Below, in pieces: positions 1-9,921 of a DNA stretch of 64,000 nucleotides. The DNA is from Neptunitalea chrysea (GTDB lineage: Bacteria > Bacteroidota > Bacteroidia > Flavobacteriales > Flavobacteriaceae): contig NZ_BRVP01000008.1 of the NCBI RefSeq assembly GCF_027924145.1, positions 1 to 64,000 on the forward strand. The letters run 5' to 3'. Position 1 is the first letter of the stretch; every line of letters starts with the position of its first letter. Under the pieces are notes generated by a model that was not told the DNA's origin, did not search any database, and was given only the letters and a program-made list of their open reading frames with translations. Made by a program: the position numbers and the translations under genes.

Positions 1-101
1 CTATAGAATGGTTTGTTTTGATACAAAGGAAAGGGTTATTATACATATATTATCATATTAAACTCCAAGATTCTTGACAGCTTTTAAATTGTAACCTTAA
101 G

Positions 102-130
102 AATTGTACTTTTATATCAGGATTCACAGG
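102..130 (+). repeat. Isolated 3' portion of the CRISPR repeat
   Basis: These 29 nt are identical to the last 29 nt of the 47-nt repeat of the array at 9922-11024 and lie in the same orientation. The 5' part, which pairs with tracrRNA, is absent: alignment breaks down left of 102. No further repeat follows at the 77-nt period, so this is not a working mini-array. It retains the TACTTTTA element (107-114) but has no TTG at the matching upstream distance. It is probably a relic of an older array or a recombination footprint. Confidence 0.85.
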
Positions 131-701
131 TCTTTACGCCAATCTTCTAACTTGTACATGATTCGGTTATCTATGGTTTCTCTATGATTTTTGATGACTA
201 TAAAATGTGCTAACTAAAAAGAAATAGTTTTTCCGATAAACATATACAAATGAAAATGTAATTATAGCATTAGGCTACATTCTTTTATAATTCAAAAGTT
301 TCCAATACGTCTTAATTATTTTTTATACTCTTTTTGCATTTCAACAGTATAAATTGGCTATTTAAACAATCTAGAAAACATTACATAACCTACTTCACAA
401 AAGAAAGAAAATTAGAAATTAACTAGATTCAAAATAAAAAGTCTGCTTCAAGCTTAATTTTAAATCTATATATAAAAAAGTTCTTTTTTATTATTTAAAC
501 GTTAATAAACCTTTAATAATAAAAAAACAATAATTTCATACTTAAAAAAATTAATAAATAACGAGATAAAAATCTAACTTTCATTATTATAAACCGTAAA
601 ATATACTTATAAATAAGTATTTTAGCTTCCATATACTTAACATATTTTTAAGCCCCTTTATAATAAACTAAGTGTACGTTTATAAATAAAACTAAAAAAG
701 T
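131..701. other. AT-rich intergenic region upstream of the adhesin gene
   Basis: There is no convincing gene here. The minus strand of 124-213 has a 29-codon open stretch that looks protein-like and stops inside the CRISPR half-repeat (see findings). The rest is very AT-rich. An imperfect inverted repeat around 600-625 and a TACGTTTA promoter-like element at 675-682 precede the adhesin start, but no matching -33 TTG is visible, so the promoter assignment is weak. Confidence 0.5.
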
Positions 702-3700
702 ATGAGAAAACCCCATAACCTGATAGTCTTATCAGCTGCTATTCTATGTTGTATTGTTATTAGTTGGTGCTACAATTTTATTAAAATAACAGATACCCCC
801 CCTATAACTGCAAATAATAACTATAATATTAAAGAAAAACTACTTTTAACTGAATACGAGCTTAAAACCATTTTATTTGATTCACTTGTTGTTGTTTCTG
901 TAAACTCTCCAATTCAGGATCAATGTTCAGGTACAAGTATTAGTTTTAATGCAACAGTTACTGGGGGAACTGGAACCTACTCATATCTTTGGGATTTTGG
1001 AGACGGAGATACTTCTACCCAAACAAGTCCCGCACATTCTTTTTCTCCAACTAACGGATGTGGAAGTCAAACATATACGGTTCAACTTACGGTTACGGAC
1101 GGTATTGGTACTGTTGGATCTGGTACTACTACTATATCAGTACTAAAAAGACCTCATGTAGATATTGAAGACGCCGATGTGCCTTGGGATCCTTTTAGAA
1201 ATTGTGATAACAATCCAACACCTAGTAACCCTAACTATACCATAAATGTTAATAATATATCTAATAGTAGTAGTTGTACTAGCAGCTACACTTTAAATTG
1301 GGGAGATGGCACTTCTAGCGTAACCAATTTATCCTATACAGATTTTCCATTAACACATACCTATACGCAACTTGGAGCCTTTGATCTTACCATTACAGCT
1401 TATGGAAGTAATGGATGTAATAGTTCTAAAACCTATGTAGTTGCTAACCAAACAAACCCAGCAGGAAGTTTAGGAACTTTAGGAAATACCACAGGGCTGT
1501 GTGCTCCCGAAACAGTTCCGTTTACCATAAGTAATTGGGAATACAACTCACCTGGAACAGAATATACTATCGATTTTGGTGATGGTGAGTCTATAACGCT
1601 ACAACATCCCTTAAATACTACAGGAGATGTAGAAACCATTAATCACCTTTACACTACCTCCTCTTGTCCTGATCCAACGTTTACAGCTACTTTAACAGTA
1701 ACTAATGCCTGTGACGGAACGCCTTACACCGCGGGTAATATTCAAATTAGAATTCAGCCAGAAGCAGAGTTTACAGCTCCTGCCTCCGCATGTGTAGGTA
1801 CAACAGTTACATTTACGAATACTACAGAACAGGGCTTTGTGGGAAGTACTTGTTCTACCCATATGAGTGCCGAATGGGATTTTGGTGATCCCTCATCAGG
1901 GAGTAATAATACCTTTAGTTCCTCTGGTACCTCTGCCACCAATGCAACTCACGTTTTTTCGTCTCCCGGCACCTATACAGTATCATTAAGTACTACTAAT
2001 TCCTGTGGCACAAGTACTTTTACCAAAGACATTTGTATTGAAGACAGTGCCCCAACCACCTCTTTCACATTAAGTTCTACTGAAGGATGTAATTCTCTAG
2101 ATACCCAAGTAAGTAATACCACCTCAAGTGCAAACTCGTGTAGCGTATCTTATAATTGGTCGGTTTCCTTTAATAACACAGCTTGTGGTAATTCACCAGG
2201 AAGTAGTTATAACTATTTTTCTAACGGAAGCACCCATACAGACGAAAATCCATCATTTCATTTTCCAAACCCAGGAGAATACGAGGTTACATTAACAGCT
2301 TCTAGCTCTTGCGGAAATGCATCATATACCGAAATCGTAACGGTAAGTACTACACCCGAAGTGGTTATAAATAATATTCCGGATGTTTGTGGGGGATCAT
2401 CCGCTACATTAGACCCTGCCGCTACCGTTACCAATTGCGGATTACAAACACCTACCTATTTATGGAGTTTCCCCGGAGGCTCTCCAAGTACTTCAACAGA
2501 TGAAACTCCGACCAATATACTTTATAGTACGCCCGGGAATTATACCGTAACACTTGAAGTTACTAATGAATGTGGTACCACAACAGCAACCAAAGATTTT
2601 ACAGTAACTCCAGAAGTTCTAGCAGATGCAGGTAGTGATGTTACTTTATGTAACTCAGAAACTGTACAACTTACCGGATCAGGATCAGGGGGTACTGATT
2701 CCAATTTTTCTTATTCATGGTCTCCTACAACCGGACTATCAAATCCTAATACAGCTACACCTATTGCAAACCCAAGTACTACCACTACCTATAACCTCAT
2801 GGTTTCTAACGGAAACTGCTCTGGCTCTAGTGATGTTACTATTTATCGTAATGGTCTGGACGCAGGAAATCTGAGTTCAGATCAGACAATTTGTAGTGGA
2901 GAAACTCCAAGTACCCTAGTAGAAACCCTATCAGCTACAGGAGAAGGTACATTAACATACCAATGGCTAAATTCTGCCGATAATAGTAATTTTACAAACA
3001 TTTCTGGGGCTACATCAGCAACGTATGCTCCACCTTCCCTAACAGAAACAACCTATTATAAAAGAATTGTAACCAGCAGTTTAAATGGTGTAGATTGTAC
3101 CGAAGAAAATAGTGTTATTACCATATATGTAAACAGTGTTCAACCCGGACAAATAGAAGCAGATCAAACCATTTGTAGCGGCGGTACACCAAATACACTA
3201 CAAACAATTACTTCAGCTATAGCCACAGGTACTGTAAGTTATCAATGGCAAAGCTCTTATGATAATGTGAACTTTACAGATATTATAGGGGCTACCTCTG
3301 AAACGTACTCCCCCCCTGCTCTTACTCAAAACACATGGTATCAACGAATCGACACTAGTACACTAAATGGTGTTACCTGTAGTGATATAACAAATGTAGT
3401 ATCTGTTTCATTAACTACGCCTCCATCTATTACTGCACAACCAGAACTTTCACAAACATTGTGTGAAGGGGGTACTCCAATAGATCTTAGTATTACCACT
3501 GATGGTAGTACCTATACATACCAATGGTACAGCAATTCTTCAAATAACACCACAAGTGGAACCGCTATTTCTGGAGCAACATTAGCTACTTACACTCCAG
3601 AAACTAATGCAGTGGGAACGTTATATTATTATTGTATTGTATCGGCAAATGGTGCAGGATGTTATGATGTAAGTGATATTGCTGTAATTGAAATAATTGC

Positions 3701-6700
3701 AGCACCAACAATTATTCAACAACCTACATCACAAGTTATTTGTGAAGGAGATACTCCAAATACTTTTTCGGTAAACTACCAAAACGGAACAGGTACCCCT
3801 ACCTATCAATGGTATAGCAACACTTCTAATGCTACCAGCGGAGGTACAGCAGTTAATGGTGCAACAGCAAGTTCTTATACTCCTCCTGCCACACTTGGTA
3901 CGTTATATTATTATGTAATTCTCACCTTCCCTTCAGGTGGATGTAATACTTTAGTTTCAGATGTAGCTGAAATTACTATTTATCAAACTCCAGTAATTAT
4001 ATCAAGTGAAGTACAAACCATTTGTAGTGAAGATACCTTTTCAATTTCTCCTCAAAATGGTAGTGGAAATACCATTCCTACCGACACACAATACACTTGG
4101 ACCACTCCAAGTGGTACTGGATTTACAGGAGGTAGCCAACAAAATACTCCTGTTGATGTAATTAGTCAACAACTTGTTAACACAACAGATGCTCCAGTAG
4201 TTTCTACATACACCGTTACTCCTGTGAATAACGGATGTACAGGAGCTACATTTACGGTTTCAATAACTGTCAATCCCAAACCTCAACTTAATAATATTCA
4301 AATCACTGAATGCTCTGAAATTGCATTTGATTATAATCCGGTATCGGGTGGTGGAAATAGTATACCAACAGGAACTACCTATACTTGGGATGCGCCTACC
4401 GTTACCGGAGGCATTACGGGAGGTACCACAGGCACAAATGCTACCTCTATAAACGGTACCTTAGAAAACCCTACGAATACTGAACAAACGGCGACTTATT
4501 TAGTTACTCCTACATTGACAAATGGAACAGAAACCTGTACAGGAACTCCTTTTAATTTTGAAGTAACCATAACTCCGGTTCCAGAAATTTCTAACTTAAG
4601 TACAGGTATTTGTAGTGGAGATACATTTATAGTTCAACCAGTAGATGTAATAGATGGTAGTGTTCCCGTAAATACAACGTATAGTTGGACTGCCCCTACT
4701 CCTATTACAGGTATTTCAGGATTAAGTGATGGATCAGGAGACACTATTACAGGCACCTTATCAAATACTACCTCAAACTCTATTACTATTACATATACCG
4801 TTACTCCTATGTATAACAACTGTATAGGAAATGATTTTACATTAGATGTTGTAGTAAGTCCAATGCCAACTGTTGATCCTATTACGGATATAACGGTATG
4901 TAATGGAGATTTGATTTCCGCAACCACATTTACTGGTACTGTTCCCGGAACAACGTATAACTGGACTAATAATATGCCTTCTATTGGTTTATCAGATAGT
5001 GGCACAAACATGACACCCGATTTTACAGCAACTAATAATGGCACAACAGCAGCCACGGCAACTATTACCGTAACACCAGAATTAAATGGATGTATAGGCT
5101 CTCCAATATCCTTCACTATCACCATCAATCCGGCTCCTTTGGCAGAATTTTCAATTCCAGATCAAACCATATGTTCAGGTACTACCAGTAATTCCGTAAC
5201 CTTATCAAGCACCACGCCAAATACAACGATTAGCTGGACAGCAACAATACCATTAGGTATTACCGGTGCAACCACAAGTGGAACTACTACAATCCCCACT
5301 CAAACTTTAGTAAATAGTACAAATGCTCCAATTACCGTTACTTATATAGCAACTGCCATCACCAATGATGCAACAGCTTGTCCCGGGGCTTCATCAACCT
5401 ATTCAATTATTGTAACGCCGGTTCCTTATGTAAACGATCCGCAAACCATAACAACCTGTAGTGCTTCTCCTTTAGATTTTATACCTGCAAATGGAGGAAA
5501 TAACAATATCCCTACAGGAACAACTTTTACATGGAGTGCTCCCACAGGAATTGGTTTTACAGGAGGAACTGCTACTACTAGCCCACAAACATCATTAAAC
5601 GAAACGCTTATTAACACAACCAATAGTACAGTAACTGCAACGTATACAATTACTCCTGAATATGGCGGATGTACAGGAGTTCCTTTTGATGTTACAGTAA
5701 CCATTTATCCTGAAGCCGAAATCCCAAATACAACAATAGACCTATGTAGTGGGGAGAGCTTTTCTTTCGATCCTGCTACAGTAGCTACCATCTTACCAAC
5801 AGGTACTGTTTATAGTTGGGATGCTCCTACTGGATTTGTTTCAGGAGGAACCTCAGGAACGAATGCTACTATCATTACAGGAACTTTATCAAACTCTTTA
5901 AGTACGCAACAAACAGCAACATACATTATTACTCCTATTTCTCCTGATGGAAATTGTGAGGGTGATACCTTTGAACTCTCAGTAAATGTAAATCCCGTAT
6001 TTGATGTTTCATCTGTAGTTTCAGATTACAATGGTTTTGCTATAAGTTCTTCCGGCGCAAATGACGGGACTATTACCCTTACACCTACAGGAGGTACAGG
6101 TAACTATACATTCTCCTGGACGGGACCCGGAGGATATACTGCTACAGCACAAAACATTAGTAATTTAGGTCCTGGGGATTATACAGTTACTATAAGTGAT
6201 GGATTGTGTACAGATATTGTACTTACATTTACACTTACAGAACCATTACCTTTAGTTATTGAAGAAATTATAGCAAATCATATAAATGTTAATTGCTATG
6301 GTGCTAATACCGGAAGTATTGAAGTTACTATTACCCAAGTTTCAATTGGCCCATTTGATTATGCACTTTATGACTCAAATGGAAATATTGTAGAAAGCGT
6401 AACCGATACCATGGTAGAAAATTATGTTTTTGACAATTTATTTGCAAACACCTATTCAGTAAGCGTAACAGATGCTAACGGTACCATAAAATATATTACT
6501 GCAATTGATGTTACACAGCCGTCGGCTCCTTTGGCTATAACTGAAACCATTACAGACTTTAACGGATTTAGTACCAGTTGTAACGGAGCACAAGATGCTG
6601 CTATTGATATTACCGTTACAGGAGGATATTCAGGATACAATTATACATGGTCAGGACCAAATGGTTTTACTTCTACACAGGAAGATATTACCAACCTTTC

Positions 6701-8753
6701 CCCTGGTTCTTACACTATTGACGTGATTGATAGTACAGGGGATTGTACTATAAGCGCTACCTATACAATTACAGAACCTGATGTAGTAACTTTTACAGGC
6801 ATTGTTTCAAATTATAATGGATATGAAGTTGCTTGTAATGATGGTACTAGTGGAACCATTGATATTACTCCAACCGGAGGTACCGGAGTTTACACGTACA
6901 CTTGGACAGGATCTGGTGGTTTTACAGCTACTACTGAAGACTTAACTAATCTTCCTGTTGGAACTTACGAAGTATTTATTACAGATAGCAACGGATGTGC
7001 TACAGCATCACAAAATTTTGTACTCACTGAGCCTACTCCTCTAAGCATTACAGAAAGCCATATAGATGTTATTTGCTACGGAGATGCTACAGGCTCTATA
7101 GATGTAACGCTTATTGGGGGTACTCCTGATACAAATGGATTATATACTTACAACTGGACTGGCCCTAATGGATTTACTTCCTCTAATGAGGATTTAACAA
7201 ATATTGTAGCAGGAACGTATGATTTAATTGGCTATGACGCCAATGGTTGTCAGATAAATTTAAGTGTTACTCTTACGCAACAACCGGAAATTATTATAAC
7301 TCCTAGCACAACGCCTATTAGCTGCTACGGAGCAGATGATGCCACCATATCTTTAGATATTACAGGAGGTAACCCTCCTTATGTGGTTACTTGGGCCAAC
7401 TTTGCTTCAGGTACCTACCAAGATAATCTGGGCGCAGACGATTACCTTATTACTGTTACAGACGCCAGCAATTGTGTGCAAACCATTACAGTTACCATAC
7501 CGCAAGCACCTATTTTTGATATTACTCCGGTAGTAGAACAAATTTCTTGTTATGGGGCTAATGATGGAAGTATTGCCTTAAATCTAGTAGGCGGGCAAGC
7601 TCCTGTAACCTTGGTTTGGAGTGATGGTTCTACCTCTGGTACTACCAGAAATAACCTTCCTCCAGGAACCTATACCGTAACCATTACAGATGCTAAACCT
7701 TGTGTAATTAACCAAACTTTTACCATAACCGAACCTGATCCATTAGTAATTACCGCTAATGTTACAGATGCTTTAGATTGTACAAATTCATTTAGTGGTA
7801 TGGTAGATTTAATTGTTAGTGGTGGTATGCCTCCTTATACTTATGACTGGTCAAACGGTACAACAAATGAAGATTTAATAAATATTACCAACGGAAACTA
7901 TAGTGTAGTGGTTACCGATGCAAATGGTTGTTCTGCCAATGGAGCTTACACTGTTAGCAGGCCTTCTCCATTAGTAATAGATATAACCGATGATGAAATT
8001 GTAGATTGTGATACAAAGCACGTATATCATCAATATACGGCAAGTGCCGTAGGCGGCGTTCCTCCTTATACATTCTCATGGAGCAGCGGACAAGTGTCAG
8101 GCGCTAACAACGAATATATGAGTACTTCTTTAAACAATGGTACCGTATTGGTTACTGTTACCGACGGATACGGATGTAGTGTAACAAACACTTTTACCAC
8201 TACTACTTATGATATTGGCGAGGCATATTTTTTTCCAACATCATATACATACCTAACAAATGAAGTTTTTAGTATTGAAGATCCAATAACTTTTGAAAAT
8301 TATTCGACTGGAGATTTTGTAAGTGTTGCATGGAACTACGGAGATGGAACCTACGCTACTTCCATCACTGGGCAACACACATATAGTACTCCTGGCACCT
8401 ATGTAGTTACACTTACTATTAATTATAACTATGGTTGTCAATCTATTTATACGTACACCATTGTTGTTACAGAAGGTTACCGAGTGATGATTCCAACCGG
8501 TTTTACCCCAAATGGAGATGGAGTGAATGATTACTTTGTTCCTGCTTATATGGGAGTAACTTATCTTGAATTAAAAATATTTGATACTTGGGGAAGCCTC
8601 ATTTACTATGAAAAAGGAGAAACTATTAAAGGATGGGATGGCACTTTAACCAATACCAATGCTGAAAACGGTAACTACTACTATCATATTACCGGAGAAA
8701 CCTTTACTGGTAAGTCTATTAACTATGAAGGAGCCTTTACCTTATTTAAATAA
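702..8753 (+). CDS. Giant multidomain surface adhesin, SprB-like, secreted by T9SS
   Basis: This 2683-residue protein begins with a hydrophobic export signal (about 7-24). Residues about 65-640 are PKD-type domains with DFGDG or WGDG motifs and HTY-like ends. About 641-720 is a further PKD-like unit, 720-1100 holds Ig-like units containing QTICSG, and about 1100-1765 holds PKD-like units with YTWTTP- or TYSWTAP-type strands. About 1767-2470 carries SprB-type repeats (GGTGxYTYTW then GTYxVxxTDxxGC), followed by a last PKD domain. The C-terminus from about 2598 (GFTPNGDGVNDYF ... WDGT ... NYYYHITG) is a type B T9SS sorting domain, which in the family means secretion and surface attachment with help from an SprF-type partner. 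That partner is the next gene. The role is inferred as adhesion or gliding; many paralogues exist in flavobacteria, so sprB itself is not claimed. Confidence 0.9.
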   Translation: MRKPHNLIVLSAAILCCIVISWCYNFIKITDTPPITANNNYNIKEKLLLTEYELKTILFDSLVVVSVNSPIQDQCSGTSISFNATVTGGTGTYSYLWDFGDGDTSTQTSPAHSFSPTNGCGSQTYTVQLTVTDGIGTVGSGTTTISVLKRPHVDIEDADVPWDPFRNCDNNPTPSNPNYTINVNNISNSSSCTSSYTLNWGDGTSSVTNLSYTDFPLTHTYTQLGAFDLTITAYGSNGCNSSKTYVVANQTNPAGSLGTLGNTTGLCAPETVPFTISNWEYNSPGTEYTIDFGDGESITLQHPLNTTGDVETINHLYTTSSCPDPTFTATLTVTNACDGTPYTAGNIQIRIQPEAEFTAPASACVGTTVTFTNTTEQGFVGSTCSTHMSAEWDFGDPSSGSNNTFSSSGTSATNATHVFSSPGTYTVSLSTTNSCGTSTFTKDICIEDSAPTTSFTLSSTEGCNSLDTQVSNTTSSANSCSVSYNWSVSFNNTACGNSPGSSYNYFSNGSTHTDENPSFHFPNPGEYEVTLTASSSCGNASYTEIVTVSTTPEVVINNIPDVCGGSSATLDPAATVTNCGLQTPTYLWSFPGGSPSTSTDETPTNILYSTPGNYTVTLEVTNECGTTTATKDFTVTPEVLADAGSDVTLCNSETVQLTGSGSGGTDSNFSYSWSPTTGLSNPNTATPIANPSTTTTYNLMVSNGNCSGSSDVTIYRNGLDAGNLSSDQTICSGETPSTLVETLSATGEGTLTYQWLNSADNSNFTNISGATSATYAPPSLTETTYYKRIVTSSLNGVDCTEENSVITIYVNSVQPGQIEADQTICSGGTPNTLQTITSAIATGTVSYQWQSSYDNVNFTDIIGATSETYSPPALTQNTWYQRIDTSTLNGVTCSDITNVVSVSLTTPPSITAQPELSQTLCEGGTPIDLSITTDGSTYTYQWYSNSSNNTTSGTAISGATLATYTPETNAVGTLYYYCIVSANGAGCYDVSDIAVIEIIAAPTIIQQPTSQVICEGDTPNTFSVNYQNGTGTPTYQWYSNTSNATSGGTAVNGATASSYTPPATLGTLYYYVILTFPSGGCNTLVSDVAEITIYQTPVIISSEVQTICSEDTFSISPQNGSGNTIPTDTQYTWTTPSGTGFTGGSQQNTPVDVISQQLVNTTDAPVVSTYTVTPVNNGCTGATFTVSITVNPKPQLNNIQITECSEIAFDYNPVSGGGNSIPTGTTYTWDAPTVTGGITGGTTGTNATSINGTLENPTNTEQTATYLVTPTLTNGTETCTGTPFNFEVTITPVPEISNLSTGICSGDTFIVQPVDVIDGSVPVNTTYSWTAPTPITGISGLSDGSGDTITGTLSNTTSNSITITYTVTPMYNNCIGNDFTLDVVVSPMPTVDPITDITVCNGDLISATTFTGTVPGTTYNWTNNMPSIGLSDSGTNMTPDFTATNNGTTAATATITVTPELNGCIGSPISFTITINPAPLAEFSIPDQTICSGTTSNSVTLSSTTPNTTISWTATIPLGITGATTSGTTTIPTQTLVNSTNAPITVTYIATAITNDATACPGASSTYSIIVTPVPYVNDPQTITTCSASPLDFIPANGGNNNIPTGTTFTWSAPTGIGFTGGTATTSPQTSLNETLINTTNSTVTATYTITPEYGGCTGVPFDVTVTIYPEAEIPNTTIDLCSGESFSFDPATVATILPTGTVYSWDAPTGFVSGGTSGTNATIITGTLSNSLSTQQTATYIITPISPDGNCEGDTFELSVNVNPVFDVSSVVSDYNGFAISSSGANDGTITLTPTGGTGNYTFSWTGPGGYTATAQNISNLGPGDYTVTISDGLCTDIVLTFTLTEPLPLVIEEIIANHINVNCYGANTGSIEVTITQVSIGPFDYALYDSNGNIVESVTDTMVENYVFDNLFANTYSVSVTDANGTIKYITAIDVTQPSAPLAITETITDFNGFSTSCNGAQDAAIDITVTGGYSGYNYTWSGPNGFTSTQEDITNLSPGSYTIDVIDSTGDCTISATYTITEPDVVTFTGIVSNYNGYEVACNDGTSGTIDITPTGGTGVYTYTWTGSGGFTATTEDLTNLPVGTYEVFITDSNGCATASQNFVLTEPTPLSITESHIDVICYGDATGSIDVTLIGGTPDTNGLYTYNWTGPNGFTSSNEDLTNIVAGTYDLIGYDANGCQINLSVTLTQQPEIIITPSTTPISCYGADDATISLDITGGNPPYVVTWANFASGTYQDNLGADDYLITVTDASNCVQTITVTIPQAPIFDITPVVEQISCYGANDGSIALNLVGGQAPVTLVWSDGSTSGTTRNNLPPGTYTVTITDAKPCVINQTFTITEPDPLVITANVTDALDCTNSFSGMVDLIVSGGMPPYTYDWSNGTTNEDLINITNGNYSVVVTDANGCSANGAYTVSRPSPLVIDITDDEIVDCDTKHVYHQYTASAVGGVPPYTFSWSSGQVSGANNEYMSTSLNNGTVLVTVTDGYGCSVTNTFTTTTYDIGEAYFFPTSYTYLTNEVFSIEDPITFENYSTGDFVSVAWNYGDGTYATSITGQHTYSTPGTYVVTLTINYNYGCQSIYTYTIVVTEGYRVMIPTGFTPNGDGVNDYFVPAYMGVTYLELKIFDTWGSLIYYEKGETIKGWDGTLTNTNAENGNYYYHITGETFTGKSINYEGAFTLFK

Positions 8754-8773
8754 ACAACCTCAACCTCGTATTT

Positions 8774-9787
8774 ATGAAAAATTATAGTCTCATTATAACC
8801 CTTTTTACCTGTCTCATAACCTACGCACAAGACCCCATATTCACAGAATATTATATGGTACCTCAAACACTAAACCCTGGAGCTACCGCATTACAAGAGT
8901 CTTCTAGTGTAGGACTTTTACACAGGTATCAATGGCCAAACTCAAAAATACCTATTAATAGTGACTATGCCTTTTACAATACCTTTTCTGAAGCTATGAA
9001 TAGCGGAATTGGAGTAAATGTTTTAAGCCAAATAGAATCATTCTCACATTATCGTTTATTACAAGTAAATCTTGCCTATTCGTATAGAGTACAATTATCA
9101 AGAAATTGGTACTTTCATCCTGGTTTAGAGGTAGGATATGGCACTAAAAACTATGGTTTTCAAAATCATGTTTTAGGAGATCAATTTAATATTGATACGG
9201 GTACAATAAATGATTTTTCTATTGATCCTTTGCTACTAAATGAAAATGTTGGGTATTTTGATATTAGCGCAGGAGCCATTATCAATAATGAACAATTTTG
9301 GTTTGGACTTTCTGTAAAGCACCTCAACCGACCTCAAATTTCTTTTACAAATTACGGAAATACCTATTTAGATATGTTCTTTTCGGTAATGGCAAGTTAC
9401 ACCTTTGAATTTCAGGACCAACCTCGATTTATTCCCTACGATACAAAACTATTACTCTCGGCTAATTTTATGCAACAAGGAGAATATAACCGATTAGATT
9501 TGGGAATGGGTTTGAGATTTGACCCCGTTTATGCCGGTTTGGTGCTGGCTACAAACCCTAATAGCAATACAGAAAATGCTCCTATTGTCACCTCTTTAAA
9601 TCCTTATTTAGGGTTTGAATATGACCATTTTAAGGTAGGCTATAGCTACGATGTTATTGTAAACGGTATGGGACAAAGTGGTGGCATTCATGAATTATCG
9701 TTAATTTACATGTTTAACCTTACAAAAGATTGTGATGGTTGCCCTGATTATTACAAAGGCCCAAAAACAAAAACGTATTTATATTAA
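8774..9787 (+). CDS. PorP/SprF family type IX secretion outer-membrane protein
   Basis: This 337-residue protein has a short signal peptide ending near YAQ-DP, followed by the family opening (DPIFTEYYMVPQTLNPGATA) and a series of alternating amphipathic strands typical of an outer-membrane barrel. It starts 20 bp after the adhesin stop codon, so the two are almost certainly co-transcribed. In the Flavobacterium gliding system, SprF is needed to put SprB on the surface, and type B C-terminal domains generally pair with such a protein. I infer that this copy is dedicated to the adhesin at 702-8753. No clear terminator follows it. Confidence 0.9.
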   Translation: MKNYSLIITLFTCLITYAQDPIFTEYYMVPQTLNPGATALQESSSVGLLHRYQWPNSKIPINSDYAFYNTFSEAMNSGIGVNVLSQIESFSHYRLLQVNLAYSYRVQLSRNWYFHPGLEVGYGTKNYGFQNHVLGDQFNIDTGTINDFSIDPLLLNENVGYFDISAGAIINNEQFWFGLSVKHLNRPQISFTNYGNTYLDMFFSVMASYTFEFQDQPRFIPYDTKLLLSANFMQQGEYNRLDLGMGLRFDPVYAGLVLATNPNSNTENAPIVTSLNPYLGFEYDHFKVGYSYDVIVNGMGQSGGIHELSLIYMFNLTKDCDGCPDYYKGPKTKTYLY

Positions 9788-9921
9788 TATTCATAGTAGT
9801 TGTTTGTATTATTATAAATTACGTATTTACAAGTAATAATCTGTATTTGAAGAGTCATTAAATTAGTTTACAGTAAATTAATTCTTATTAAGAATGAAAT
9901 TTAAAAAAAGGATTCAACTTT

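Noticed and set aside
102-160. Half-repeat plus the next 30 nt as a functional one-spacer mini-array
   Set aside because: The 5' part of the repeat needed to pair with tracrRNA is missing and no second repeat follows, so no standard crRNA can be made.
4634-5128. 164-codon antisense frame within the adhesin gene
   Set aside because: It mirrors the repetitive Thr/Ser/Gly codons of the sense strand; the hydrophobic, Val-rich translation has no start context or domain. The other antisense frames in the adhesin are of the same kind.
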